Assembly: GCA_963662155.1 (NCBI GenBank)
Contig: OY759270.1
Location: forward strand, 50,432,303 to 50,496,302
Reading direction: 5' to 3'
Origin: Lamellibrachia columna
Lineage: Eukaryota; Annelida; Polychaeta; Sabellida; Siboglinidae
DNA: 64,000 bases
Position 1 is the stretch's first letter; every line of letters starts with the position of its first letter. Below are positions 13,961 to 27,800 of this stretch, in pieces. The notes under the pieces were generated by a model. That model worked only from the letters and a program-made list of their open reading frames with translations, was not told the DNA's origin and did no database searches. The position numbers were made by a program, and so were the translations under genes.

Positions 13961-15649
13961 GCTATTTAGGCTTTCGTGTATCGTTGCAGAGATTTTCGTA
14001 TAAATTTTCCAGACTTATTGCTACTTTGTATTATGTATGTCAATTCAATCAGTCTATGTCATGATTTACAGCGTTCCTCTAAGATGGTGCTCATCGGCTC
14101 CTCTCCTGCCTCAATGGTATATGAAGCTTAAGGATCTGATTCGTATTTATGTTTGTATTGTGTATAGGTTTCAGCCGACACGGGTGTCAAGCCATAGACA
14201 TAGAACCACTCGCATATTTTTACGAGGCTGCACTCAGAACTACTTTTAAACTATCAGTTTCAGTGTTATGTCTAGACTTACTAACATTGCTCGATAACAA
14301 TGTACCCTGTACAACCCACACCCTTTTATTTCAGCGTGATGTGAAAAGAACTATCCACAAGCGTACACTGCATAACCAAAACTACTCACCCTCTGGGTAC
14401 ACATCGCGTCGATTCAGCAGATTTCAGTTTGCTACCGTTCATACTCTGTGGTTGGCGTGTCGAGCCGTTGCTAATGTTTGTGCAACTTGCTAAGCATACA
14501 GCGTCGTTGAACGAATATATAATATTAACTACTCATACGTGCTGACGTGACTGGGGATACGATTGAAGGAGAGTCCGTGACGTCCATCCACTGTGACGTA
14601 GAATTATGTGCGAACTGCTGAGTCACGATATCGCTCAAACTCCCCGCCAGTGGCGCTACTAAACATTTAATCACTGCCACAACTTACATTGTATGTGCAG
14701 ATTCTGCACATTTGAATTTGGTACACTCCTAAGTGTTGTCAAGAAATCTCTCCTTTCAACTGTATGCAATTGTGGACAGTGTTTGCATTGAAAATATGTA
14801 TAGAAACACAATAAAACTATGTTACGTAGTTTTTGAAACAAGTCGTAAACAACAATCCAGCCGCCTGTTGATATCACACCGTAACTGTCCATCTTGAATT
14901 TATTATCAAGTTGTGGCAGTTTGCTGGGTGGCGCTACTGTTGGGGAGTGTGGACACCGCTGTACGTGATGGATCAGATCATTGTTACTTACAACTGTTGT
15001 TCCGAATATAGTGAAACTATAGGTGTAAAAACGACCGTTTGAATGGCTTCACCGGTGTACAACTAGGCAGATAGTAGCAAACCTTGAGCGCGCTGAACGC
15101 CAGCTTCTTCTGAGCATTTAAACGAGACATGAGCTTGGTGGGTTAATATCTAGACGTCTATGCCAGGTCATTGTTTCATTTCGAAATGATCAAAGAAAGC
15201 GTGGCAGTGTCCGTCCTAAGTGTACGTTTATTGCTGCTTTCAATAAAATTTGCTGCGCATTTTTTGAATCTACAAACCATGTTTGTAATTTTGTTGTTAC
15301 GGGGCCCCAGAAGACTGACACGTAGCCTATTCCACATTAGGTGTCACATATATCAATATGTTGTCTCCTTAACTGTTTCACAACGTGTTTCGTCCTGTAT
15401 TTAACTAAACCGATATAACACACATTGTGAACCAGAACTATTTGTCAAATAGAAATGCTTCCCCTCGTACAAAGCGCTGTCCTCGGTAGAAGTTGTTTTT
15501 TATCCTCCATATTCTTTATTTTTTGGCTACCATTTCAGGAGTTACATATGACTACCTAAGTAATCTACTGAATTATCCCCCTCGGATTTAGTTACACGTG
15601 TCATAAACACAAGAAGGAACTAATATATCATTTAGTATTAGCTACACAG
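13961..15649. other. Gene-free stretch with a dispersed repeat
   Basis: No gene is supported. About 14,380-14,470 (CTCACCCTCTGGGTACACATC onward) recurs inverted at 20,100-20,180, marking another copy of a medium-length dispersed repeat. The rest is unremarkable A/T-rich sequence. Confidence 0.5.
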
Positions 15650-16230
15650 AAAGGCAACGTGTCCAAGATGGCGGTTGTCCTGCGAGTTTCATGTGAATGC
15701 ACAACTACGATCGAATTATGTCGAGGGCTTCATTCTACTTCGTGGCCAACAGAGTGGCTACCAGCAATTGTCAAGGTATCGTCCGCGACGTTGCCAGATA
15801 CTTGTCGTGACAGGTCGTGAAGCGTTGTGTAGCTACGTGCCACTGGCAGTTACGTGCCATTGTGGCAGTTACGTGCCATTGTGGCAGTTACGTGCCATTG
15901 TGGCAGTTACGTGTCATTGTGGCAGTTACGTGTCATTGTGGCAGTTACGTGCCATTGTGGCAGTTACGTGCCATTGTGGCAGTTACGTGTTACAACGGTT
16001 TCAAAAGCAAAGCCGGATTAGACTAGATAATTTACTGTCTGCAGGGGGCTGAAACGACGGATGCGGTTCGCTTAGCACAGCCAGTGGGCCGTAATCCAAC
16101 ACGCCAATTTCCGACGATCGACTGCTCACACTATGACCTGAATACCGCAGCTGCACTGTGCAATGAATTGAGGAGTGTCTGTCCAACGCGAAACTTCGAA
16201 TAAATATTGTCGGCTGCGCCTGGGGTCTAT
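15650..16230 (+). repeat. R1 dispersed repeat, forward copy with internal minisatellite
   Basis: The most complete R1 copy. It runs from ACGTGTCCAAGATGGCGGTT through ACGATCGAATTATGTCGAG to the GAATTGAGGAGTGTCTGTCC block near 16,165. An expanded 19-bp minisatellite lies in its middle. Confidence 0.75.
15836..15992 (+). repeat. 19-bp minisatellite, about 8 units
   Basis: Tandem CAGTTACGTGCCATTGTGG with single C/T variants (GTGCC versus GTGTC). Because 19 is not a multiple of three, the long open frames here cycle through all three frames and do not represent a gene. Confidence 0.95.
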
Positions 16231-16662
16231 GAACTGAGCTAAGCCAATGCCATTTAACCATTTGGCTAAAGCGGTTGATTCTTTTAGCCAACCTACCTTT
16301 TCATTAGCCAACATTTGCTAAAGCATATAATTTAAAAAAAGTCAAATCGTGTACATGCATACATCGTACTTGTATGTGTATTTGCTTTATGTTGTAGTGT
16401 ATAGCTATGTTGTTATCAAGAGTAGCTTTTAAATAATATTAACTATTGTTTTATGTCGTTTCGGGAAAATATTGACCAAGGCAAGTTTCTTGTTTACTAA
16501 TGATTTACCAGTCTCACTATTGTGTGCCTTATTTTCAACTATACCCCATTAAGCTCTTAGTGACCATCTGTATGTAAACGAGTATGTTGTCTGCTTTTTA
16601 GGACTTGGCTTTCTGGTTGTATATCGGTTATTAGTCAGTCTTCGCAAGTATAGTACAACCCG

Positions 16663-17718
<1,056 letters not shown>

Positions 17719-17721
17719 TGA

Positions 17722-18006
17722 TTATTTATACAGATGGAAAATCAATATGTCCAAGTAGTTAAAAATAATGCATGTGAGGCACATTGAGAAGTTGCTAAAC
17801 AAACAGTTGCCATCAACCATTGATTTCACGGCTTGCATAGAATGAACATCTCTGCCAATGAGACGGTTGAGATCGGGGGAATCAGGAAAGTGGAAAAATG
17901 GTCGGCCCTGTTGTCTGAAAACATTTATATTGATGTAGAGGGCCCTGGGGGTACCAATCAGAAAGGGGGTTGGCATCCCAGCTAGGCTGCACAATGTCTC
18001 TGCCAC
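17722..18006 (-). pseudogene. OTU-like peptidase fragment
   Basis: A 94-codon minus-strand frame includes MVDGNCLFSNFSMCL near its C-terminal third. This matches the catalytic DGNCLFR motif of OTU-family cysteine peptidases, with Arg replaced by Ser. The frame then turns hydrophobic and ends without the OTU histidine. OTU domains occur in deubiquitinases and in several transposon polyproteins, and the repeat-rich setting makes a transposon origin likely. Only the motif supports the call. Confidence 0.4.
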
Positions 18007-18869
18007 TGTGGTTATTTACTTTTATTTTGTACTGGGCATATGCAATTTGAAAGGTGGATGGGATAAAACATGAAAGGTGTGGACATTACCCTGCCCCGGT
18101 AGTATCATAGACCAGCCCTGAATGCTCAATGTTCCTAAGGTTTAGCTAAGGCTATTCCAATAGCATAGCTATTGATTCAGCATAGCCCTGATAACTTTGT
18201 AACTAACTATTACAAACTACACTGTACTCTCCTCTACTGCAGAGTCACTGTCAATGTTCAAGTGTAGGCCTTCGTTAACTTTAATACAAAAACAGTATAC
18301 TGACAGATTATTCAGTATTAAATTCCTTTGTATTAATTTACAATTATCCACCTCCCCCCTTACCCACCCATGCAACACACGTGTACTAATCTTATAGAAC
18401 ACGAAGATTACGATGTGCTTATTTACACAGAATTGAGCGTTTCACAACACGCGAGTCGGAAATAGTAACGTAATTGGGACTTAACGCACTTATCTCTTCG
18501 CGTGCTTGCCTTCTGTGTAGCCTCTGATATTTCGGGAACTCGTCCAGTGCGAACAGATCGTTGACACGCAACTACACCAACTACGTGATGTCAATGTCAC
18601 TCGAATGATCACGAAAAGTGCCGCCGGTTGCCTATGCACGCCGGCGTTCTTTCTCGTGTAAAACAACGCGCGAACAGATTTGACCGATCTTACGAGATTT
18701 CGTGATGTCGTCAACAAATAACATAAACCGCGAGATTTAATATGTGCCTATTGCACTGCCTACATCGGCAAGGTTAGCCTGTAAGTAATTGTGTAAGTCG
18801 GTATGTGTATGGCGGGCTTAATACTACCACCGCCGCCGACCTCCTACTGGGGTGGGGGGGGGGGGGTTG
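18007..18869. other. Gene-free stretch
   Basis: No gene is supported. A poly-G run (about 18,851-18,865) marks the right edge. Confidence 0.5.
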
Positions 18870-19413
18870 CGGTAGTGTTTTACAAACGACGAAAGAGCGG
18901 CTTCGGGACCCCCAAATAGTTTGTTGTGGAAAGTGGACTAAGAATTAGCTGTGTTTGTTTGTGCTGCCAATCAAGAGTTGGGGTGCAGTAAGTGACACGC
19001 CGATTTATTCCAACGAAAACGTGCGTGTTCTGATCAAATCTGACGTTAAGTTTGATACGCCCCCTTATTTTGTACCTGACGTGGGTACCCACAGCTCATG
19101 GGGGTGACCCTGGGACTAGACCACTTTTGTTTCGATATGAACGCGGCAGTTTCTGCTATTGTGGTAAGACAACAGTTCAATTTAATGTTGATGTCCTTGT
19201 TAACGTGTTATGTGATTGTGGATAAATGAAACTGGCAGTTTTGACAAAACATGTTTATATGTATTAAATGTCATTACCAAAATTCATGCGCATCTTCAAA
19301 TCCGGCTAATATCATAGTGTAACATCTCACTGTCAAAACATATTTGAAATACAGTACTGTTAGTTTCACAATACCTTTCCGCTCTATAACATAGTTCATA
19401 TGATAACACTGAA

Positions 19414-19418
<5 letters not shown>

Positions 19419-19496
<78 letters not shown>

Positions 19497-19600
19497 AAGG
19501 TAAGTTCTTATATAGCGCGGTATCCAGTCCGTAGGACCGCTCAAAGCACTTTACACTTCACCCCCTGGCAGACGGTATTATGGATTGTTAGGGCGAACAA
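19419..19600 (-). mobile_element. L2-type LINE/SINE 3' tail with (TAG)n
   Basis: On the minus strand, CTGCCAGGGGGTGAAGTGTA continues to AAGTGCTTTGAGCGGTCC and CGCGCTATATAAGAACTTA, followed by about 75 bp of TAG repeat. The same tail ends the tRNA-derived SINE at 33,885. It is a truncated retroposon with no coding. Confidence 0.65.
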
Positions 19601-20665
19601 AAATGTGAATTTAAAAAAAATAAAAATAAATAAACTAATCATAATACCTACTGCAATAACCTTGAAATCAATGCAAAAATATTGAGAGTATTTGTGATAC
19701 TTTTGAAATACTGGCAATGTTATTTTGCGATTTTCCACAAAGTACTGAACACAATTTGTAGTAAATTGAGTACTGCAATACTGTACTGCAGTACGCAACA
19801 CTCTGAGTATTGTGCACATCCCTAGTATCAAACATGCTGGGTGAATACAGTTACTAAATGTAATCACTGAAATCGGATAATGTGTTAATTTTATCCGGGC
19901 ACTATATTAGGCACTACTGTACAGCCGGACGTAGCGTAACAGTGGTCTGACTCCCTACTGTGTAGCGTCTAGGATGAGCTGATATTCTCTATTGTGTTTG
20001 TCGGTGGAATGTATTAATTTTTGCAAGCCATTAATTTTAGCTAGCGGCATATAATAGAGCAACGTCTCAACGTCTCGATAAGCGAACCATTTGTGTAAAC
20101 CACTCAGGGCTTGAGCAGTAGCAAACTGATTGCTGGACCGACACGATGTGTATCCAGACGGTGAGTAACTTTTGGTCCTGCGTTGCACGAAGTCTCAATA
20201 GGTTGTACTATGTACATTGTTGTACATTGTTGTACATAGTCTAAATCATTTTAATACAGCGCGGTGTATAGTTACCAGCCATTTCTACAGTGTGTCAAAC
20301 GGGCTGGGCGACGTTCTTCGTGTAATTTGACGGTAACCACAGAGTGTAATAGATAACAATTCTGCAGAGTTCTTGTTTAAATAATTTAAGTTTTTGTTTA
20401 CACAGCATATTTCTCAAACATGGCATTGATGTTTTTACCACGTTCGTGGTCTTCGCGGTACTTGCCTGTATGTGTCTCTTTCTGTCGCCAAAACTATTGC
20501 AACTGACCTTGACTGTTGGAATTCCTTCTTTCAAAAATATTACTTTCAAGATTATCACAAAACTTCAGCGTGTGCACATGTGTTAGGCAGCAGTAGTTAT
20601 TCCGTCTCCTTGTGTCTCCCATACAGAGACGCTTCTACTCTCCATGCACTGACTTCATATGTCAC

Positions 20666-20670
<5 letters not shown>

Positions 20671-20750
<80 letters not shown>
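20671..20750 (+). repeat. (TA)n-(TG)n-(TA)n microsatellite
   Basis: About 80 bp of alternating TA and TG blocks inside R2 copy 2. Confidence 0.95.
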
Positions 20751-20754
<4 letters not shown>

Positions 20755-21939
20755 AACAAATAAAACAAGTATATATTATATACGTACATACTACATATTT
20801 ACTTTCATAGATTTATCATTCATGCACGCACGCACGCACGAACGCACACACACGCGCGTGCAATTGAAACACTTACCATGCTACCTATTTACTACAATAC
20901 TGAGTATGAAAAATGAACAACATATGATAAACAAATATATTATAAATATCATATAATATCATAAACACCTAAAAATTTAAAAACTTACCATGCTACCTAT
21001 TTACTACAATACTGAGTATGGAAAATGGACAACTTATCAGAAGTAATATTATATTATAAATATCATATAATACCATAAACACTTGAACCTCGTATTTATC
21101 TCCCTTTCTATCGAATCTACCAACTCCTAAATCAGATATAGTTTCCACTACTGAAGTAATTCACATAACCTTGGAACAAACAGGGACAGCTGTTTGTTGA
21201 TGTTGTTCTGCCCTATGCGGTAGTGAGCATGCGTGACCTACTTCGGCTTGTTGCCAAACATAGCAATCCCGAATACTGACTGACATCAGGGATCATGCCT
21301 CAGTTACACTTCCTGGTGTGCTACAGAATGTAGGGCACAGTAATTTTAGATACGTGTAATAAAAAAAAATCATATCATCTGACATAACTGCATTTGAGCC
21401 AGGCACTTTGGCAAATTTGCTAGTAGAACATGTTGGCAGTGTAACTGTAGATTATTAGATGATTTCAATAGGCGGAAGGATTTTTGGCAATTTTTTCGCC
21501 ACAAGGCACGTGTGCGTAGTAATTCATGCAAAAATTTGTAAAAATTGACGGGTATGGCACGTTCAGGCATCTTAAATGAGTTAGAAGTGCGAAACTTTGA
21601 GTAAACTCTACCAGCATGTCAATGAGATGATGATTTATAATTTTTGATGGTCCCGTTTTCTTATAATCGTGCAAAACGTTAACATGGTCGCCAATGGGAA
21701 ACGTAACAGTAGGCTGAACCCACCTGTACTGTGTGGTGGTGTGGCGCTGATACGTGAAACTAGTTTTGTCGTCTGAGCCATTAAATGGTCGCATATTTAC
21801 TGCTGTTGGCGTTAGTTTTGTGGATAGTCATGGCGCCACGCTAGTCGGAGAATACAATCGCACAAATCATCAAAGCCGACCGCTGCTATTCAAGCCTGGA
21901 GCTCAATTACTCCCTGGCGGGCGTGACAACGGAGATGTG

Positions 21940-22770
21940 CCGCCGACATGTAAAAGATCTGTAACGCATCTTTCCTGTCAGGGACTAGCTTCCCTTTCTT
22001 GTCTTTGATTACTGATCCAGTTATAACGTCCTCGCTGTCCTCATTCCTCTCTCGTGCCATCTTATATATCAACTTCTTTCCGTAATCCTCGTCTAATTCT
22101 CTGCTCCATTTCCATCTTTACTCTGTCCACGGCTCTCCTAACCGCCTTCTTCTGTCCATAAAGTTGCTGTAATGTTATATTCGATTATTTCCCCATTCTC
22201 CTTGATCACTTCTATTATCTTCCATATATTTAAATTTTCTCCGATTGCTTTCACTATTTCTTCCGTCTACCAAGTTTGGTTTATCTTTATTGAAGAGGAT
22301 CTCTTTTCCAGACGCTCTGCCAAACTGCTTCTCTGCTACGCCAACAAAAGCATCTTCGAAAGCCTTCCATTCTACTTCCACTGTTCTGATGTTCCAAGTT
22401 TCTCATAGTCTATCGTCTTTTTGCATACAACGGCTGTGTCTCAACTACATTTCCACCAATTGATGGTCTTTTGCCCCACTACTTTATCCTCTCTCCTCTT
22501 CTGCATGCGCAACACAAACTGGGGTTTGTGCTATGTGGCCACATGCTCACCGTCACATGCTGGCCACATGCTCACCCCGTCCGTACTGATTTCGTCTGAT
22601 ACTACGATACTGACACTGTGATACTTTGATACTGTCCTCGCTTACACTTGGTCTCTTGGATGCACAACCTCTAATTTCCTTCTATCCGACATGTTTGTCA
22701 CTTCTGCTGGTTCCCCTCCCCATCGTTCCCACATTCAAACTTCGTATCCGGACTTCGCATTTAGGTCGCT
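21940..22770 (-). pseudogene. Decayed LINE ORF2 (endonuclease start and linker)
   Basis: Minus-strand fragments appear in the order of a non-LTR ORF2. Near 22,750 is the endonuclease N-terminus, LNVGTMGRGT. At 22,380-22,180 is a basic helical linker (EVEWKAFEDAFVGVAEKQFG). At 22,070-21,940 is ARERNEDSEDVITGSVIKDK, which normally precedes the reverse transcriptase. Most of the endonuclease has been lost and frames change repeatedly. No intact function is expected. Confidence 0.65.
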
Positions 22771-23008
22771 GTCGGCTACCCAGGACGCGGTCATCATATC
22801 GACTTTCTGTACCTGTGTCATTCATGTATCTGGGACGTGATATTCTTAGCAGCGTTGTCCTGGCTGACCTACAGTGCGGTATATTTTCGGATGTTTCCTT
22901 CCCAGTTGGTGAGTTAATTGTCTCCCGAGACTATGGAGCCCTCCTGTCTGGGTTTTTAGATCAGAAATTTCATTCTCCTAGGTGAGCTGTCTGCATGACT
23001 ATCGAGCG

Positions 23009-23047
23009 ACACCAGCCCGGGTTTTAAATCAAAACCCGGGCTGGTGT
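23009..23047. repeat. Perfect 17-bp inverted repeat (hairpin)
   Basis: ACACCAGCCCGGGTTTT (23,009-23,025) and its exact reverse complement (23,031-23,047) are separated by a 5-base loop. The stem is G/C-rich and perfectly paired. No coding or terminator context explains it. Confidence 0.85.
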
Positions 23048-23204
23048 TTAAAAGATTTCCTTCTTGTAGATCCCTAGCACATTCTCAAGGTGCCCAGTAT
23101 CCACGGTGTGCCACGGGGAGGTTGTACTAGAGTCTTGTCTGTGGAGAGGCTATGTACCAGCAGGGGAGGCTTACACACTCGGCTCCCTTTTGTCATGACA
23201 GACA

Positions 23205-23320
23205 ACTGTCAATGTGACAGACGATACATTGACAGTTGCAGGTACACGTTCTCTTGGCCACGAAGTGTAACGACGCCCTCGACATAATTCGATCGTAGTT
23301 GTGCATTTACACGAAACTTA
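23205..23320 (-). repeat. R1 dispersed repeat, reverse copy 3
   Basis: Contains ATAATTCGATCGTAGTTGTG and the preceding GACGATACATTGACAGTTGC block, in the same arrangement as the 1.3-kb and 10.5-kb copies. Confidence 0.7.
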
Positions 23321-23339
23321 CAAACCTGGAGGGTCTGGA

Positions 23340-23584
23340 TGTGCTTTCGAGAAATGAGGGAAAGTTGTGCTTTACAAACGATGAAAGAGAGGTATCGGGA
23401 CACCTGATAGTTTTTTGCGTGGAACAGGGGTCTAAAAATTAGCTGTGTTTTTTCGTACTGCCTATCAAGTGGTGGGGTGCAATTTAAACAACGACCATAG
23501 AGCAAAAGACGCAGTAGTTGACACGCCGATTTATTCCAGCGAAAACATGCGTGTTCAGATCAGATCTGACATTGAGTTTGATAC
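23340..23584 (+). repeat. R2 copy 3, left part
   Basis: CGATTTATTCCAGCGAAAAC and neighbouring sequence match 18,870-19,048. The copy is cut here by the gypsy element and resumes at 28,428. Confidence 0.65.
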
Positions 23585-23781
23585 TGCTGTGTTTACAACA
23601 ATATTGTAATGAGCCACAAGTTACTTGGTGCATGCTAATGTGATGACGTACTATGGATGACGCGGCTACGCGCGTGCAAGGCATAGTGTGATGTAGCGCC
23701 GCAAATGTGAATTCAATAAACGCACTTCTATTCCTCTGCGTAAATACGAGATTGACTATATCTAAACTACTAGATACAACA
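23585..23781 (+). repeat. 5' LTR of the gypsy element
   Basis: 197 bp, TGCTGTGTTTAC to GATACAACA. AATAAA at about 23,716 is a candidate polyadenylation signal. The sequence just downstream (TCTGGCGACGAGG) is in the primer-binding-site position. Confidence 0.95.
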
Positions 23782-23957
23782 TCTGGCGACGAGGTATACT
23801 ATAACCCACAGTCATAGACGCCTATGCAGTGGAAACGAGCTACGGAGTTGGACTGGAGTTCTCTAAATGGTGAATTTATGAACGGAACACGCCGCTGTTT
23901 TTTTCGACAAGAACGGCGCTCGCTCCGCTGACGTCATTGCTACTTCTGGCGTGCGGC

Positions 23958-24854
23958 ATGAACACGGCTGTAAGTACTACATCTACAGCTGATCCCGTAA
24001 TTCCACAAACACCCACTGCTACGTCTACAATGGCTCTACCCGCGTTTGCACAGTTTGATATGCGAATGGATGGCAATTTGGGACCTCGTTGGAGAAAATG
24101 GCTAGACCGTTTTGAACGATTGACCACGGCCATGGCAGTCAGCGAGCCGACGCGCATGCGCGCGTTGCTTCTCCATTACGCGGGACACGAAGTCGACGAA
24201 TTATTCGACACGCTGATTGTGTCTGACGTCACCGATGACGTCAATGCTTACCAAACAGCCGCCAACGCACTGACTGACTATTTCACGCCGAAAACTAACA
24301 CCGCTTTTGAGATATATAGTTTTCGCCAAGCTACACAAGGTGAGACGGAAACGATTGACAATTACGCAACACGGTTACGCAAATTGGCAAAATCCTGTGA
24401 CTTTGCAAACGTCGACAGGGAGATCGCTAACCAAATTATTTTTGCCTGTCAATCTAAACCGCTACGCAGACGTGCGTTGCGGGACGATCTATCGCTGGAC
24501 AAGCTGATCGCCGCCGCTAGAGCGCTTGAGTTAAGCGAGCAACAAGCAAACGCCGTCGAAGGTGGGACGAAAGCTGATCGTCCAATCAACGCCACTACTT
24601 CACAGTCATCCGCCAGGGGACGGTCCACATACAGAAATCGCAATTTTTTGGCGACAGAGGTGCGCGTTACAACTCGACCAATCGCCCCGATGCTACAATC
24701 AGACACCAACACGTTAAGGCCTGCAATTACTGCGGTAATCAATTACCACATCGTTCTGGTTGCCCGGCGCGCGGCAGGAAGTGCAATGCATGCCTCAAAA
24801 TCGGACATTTCGAATCAGTTTGTCGATCATCACGGCGCACTACCCAACATGTAA
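23958..24854 (+). pseudogene. gag: Gypsy gag, frame broken before the zinc knuckle
   Basis: Retrotransposon gag (particle-forming protein). It opens at an ATG at 23,958. The frame covers the capsid-like region (GPRWRKWLDRFERL near residue 36) and a basic linker. The CCHC knuckle (C-x2-C near 24,722, with LKIGHFESVC at about 24,793-24,822) lies in the frame one base back, which is also the pol frame. The two frames meet at T_TTT_TTG (24,644-24,650), a canonical -1 slippery heptamer in the gag frame. Ribosomal slippage or a lost T in the T-run could equally explain the break. Because the knuckle normally belongs to Gag, mutation is somewhat more likely. Confidence 0.8.
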
Positions 24855-24862
24855 CGCGTCCA

Positions 24863-27800
24863 ATGTCGCGACATCCGGTTGCGAACACCGTGACAATACA
24901 CGCTGCAACCAACGATGACGATGAAGAGTACGTGTTCACTACGTGTCCAGAAGATGAGCAAGTTCACGTCGCACTGGGAAAACAGCGCATCCCAAAACGC
25001 CTCATCCAAGTTCAAGGTCAACAGGTAGAAATGATAGTGGACACAGGAGCATCAGTCAACATTCTTGAATCTCACACGTATGACAGCCTGAGAGTGAAGC
25101 CAACATTGCAGCCCACGACAACTCGCGTATTCCCGTATGGCGCGACAACGCCACTGTCTGTGCTTGGCATGGCGAACTTCGAATTGCAACACAATGGTGA
25201 GCAACTATCAGTGCCTTTTCATGTGATCGAAGGCAACAGTTGAAACTTGCTTGGCTATGCAGCGGCCGAGAACCTCAAGATACTGACGATGGCGAGACAG
25301 ATCACGACAGCTGATGACAAGGTCAAGGTCATAGAGGACTACAGCGACCTATTCGAAGGAATGGGAAAGGTCAAGGACAGGTTGATCACACTGCACATCG
25401 ACGAGACTGTCACGCCAAAACAGCAAAAGCATCGCCGCATACCGTTCCACATACGTAAGGACGTCGAACGTGAACTAGCACGACTCGAAGCAGACGACGT
25501 GATCGAGAAGACGGACGGCCCGACACCGTGGGTGAGTCCGATTGTCGTTGTGCCAAAGAAAACGGGAGCCGTGCGCATCTGCGTTGACATGCGCGAAGCC
25601 AACAAAGCAGTAAAACGAGAAAAACATCTAATGCCCACCATCGATGACCTAATTACAGATCTGAATGGTGCGACAATGTTCAGTACACTCGACCTGAGAG
25701 CCGGATATCATCAACTGGAACTCGACCCTGAAAGTCGACAAATCACAACATTCAGCACACACGTCGCTCTCTACAGGTACAAACGGTTAATGTTTGGCAT
25801 TAACGCCGCATCGGAAATCTTTCAGAATACGATCGCAGAACTTCTACACGGCCTGAATGGGTGAAGACATATTTCAGACGACATTATTGTTCACGGCAAG
25901 ACGCCTGTAGAACACAATGCGAATTTGAGAGCAGTCTTGGACAGGTTAAGAGAAAACAACGTTCGCCTGAACCGAGAAAAATGCAAATTCTCGCAGCCAA
26001 CTGTCACTTTCTACGGACACGTTTTCGGTGCGAATGGACTGCGTGCTGACCCAAAGAAACTCGAATCAATTTCGAAGGCGAGGCGACCAACAAACCCATC
26101 AGAAGTACGCTCTCTACTTGGCATGGCGCAGTATGTCTCTCGATTCATTGCCGACTTCGCCAACATCGTTGCACCACTGCGAGAATTAACCAAACAAGAC
26201 GAACTGTGGAATTGGCAGCCTAAACACGAACAATCGTTCCAGGCGCTAACACACGCGCTGACGAACACGAGCACGATGACCTACTTCGACCCCAACAAGT
26301 CGTCGGAAGTATTCGTCGATGCCAGCCCTCTCGGCTTAGGGGCTATCCTCACGCAAAATGGAAAGGTAGTCAGCTACGCAAGCCGAGCACTATCAGACGT
26401 CGAAAGACGCTACTCTCAAACAGAGCGTGAAATGCTAGCAGTTGTTTGGAGCGCAGAGCATTTCCACCTATATCTGTACGGTGCAAGCTTCACGATCCAC
26501 ACAGATCACCAGCCACTACTCGGAATATTCAAGAGTCAGCGTCCTGCGTCCGCACGGATTGAGCGATGGAGATTACGTCTACTTCCCTACCAGTTTGAAC
26601 TGAAGTATCGACCCGGCAAAGACGACCGGAATCCAGCCGACTATATAAGTCGACACCCATATGCGAAAGGAACAACCGACTCGACCGAGGAGTACGTGCG
26701 ATACATCTGCAATGCAGCCATCCCGAAAGCCATGACCGCTGTTGAGGTCAAAGAGCACATGACGACAGATGTAGTTCTGCAAGCCCTCACCAGGGCTATA
26801 CAAACTGGTCGCTGGGACGACACACTCGTTCATGACTATGTCCATGTCAAAAATGAACTGACAACATGCAGTGGAATCGTACTAAGAGGTACTCGTATCG
26901 TACTGCCGTCTATTCTACAACAAAGAGCAGTTGAACTTGCACACGTGGGCCACCAGGGTGTTGTAAAGACCAAAATGTTACTACGCGAGAAAGTTTGGTT
27001 TCCCGCGATCGACAGCATGGCCGAGAGGCAGGTAAAAAGTTGCCTGGCTTGTCAAGCTACAATTAGCACACCCATGACACCTGAGCCGATGATCTCGACG
27101 CCGATTCCGTCAGCACCATGGAAGAATCTGTCAGCTGATTTCCTGGGACCATTGCTTACAGGCTAACTGATACTTGTAGTCATAGATGACTTCAGCAGAT
27201 TTCCGGAGGTGGAGATAGTCACGTCGACTGCAGCCTCCAGCGTGATTCCCAAGTTGGACAGCATGTTCGCTCGTCACGGCATCCCGGATGTACTCAAATC
27301 AGACAACGGCCCGCCATTCAACGGCAGTGAACTAACCAAGTTCGCACAATATATCGGGTTCACACACAAGAAAATAACCACGATATGCCCGTGCGCTAAC
27401 GGCGAGGCAGAGCGCTTTATGGCTCCTCTAATGAAAGCCATCAGAGCGGCTCATGTGGAAAATCGGAGTTGGAAGCAGGAGTTGTACAACTTCCTACGAC
27501 AATATCGCGCCACACCACATTGTAGGACAGGTGTATCGCCCGCGGAAGCACTGTATGGAAGGAAACTAAACGTCACACTCCCACAACTCCCACAACAGAC
27601 TCGCGTTTCTGAGCTTCATGAGAAACTACAACGTCGAGACACCGCCAACAAAGCGAAATCAAAAGATTACTATGACAAACGACGAAACGCAAAGCCATCT
27701 CAGCTACAAGTTGGGGAAATCGTTCTCGTCCGACAACCTCGGAGGAACAAGTTAACAACACCATTCGACCCGCGACCACTCGAAGTTGTACGACGAAAAG

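Larger units (their letters stand above)
18870..21905 (+). repeat. R2 long dispersed repeat, copy 2 (about 3 kb)
   Basis: The most complete R2 copy without a retroelement inside. Blocks in order: CGATTTATTCCAACGAAAAC (about 19,000), the GAACGCGGCAGTTTCTGCTA block (19,140), TTATGGATTGTTAGGGCGAA (about 19,578), ATCCGGGCACTATATTAGGC (about 19,894), GACGTTCTTCGTGTAA (about 20,310) and TTGTTGCCAAACATAGCAA (about 21,249). Copy 3 shows the same order. It holds no protein and carries microsatellites and an L2-type tail. At 19,044-19,050 it preserves the uninterrupted site where the gypsy element sits in copy 3. Confidence 0.65.

Noticed and set aside
15675..16052. 125-codon open frame over R1 and its minisatellite
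   Set aside because: The 19-bp repeat rotates through frames, and the flanking sequence is a dispersed repeat with no conserved protein.
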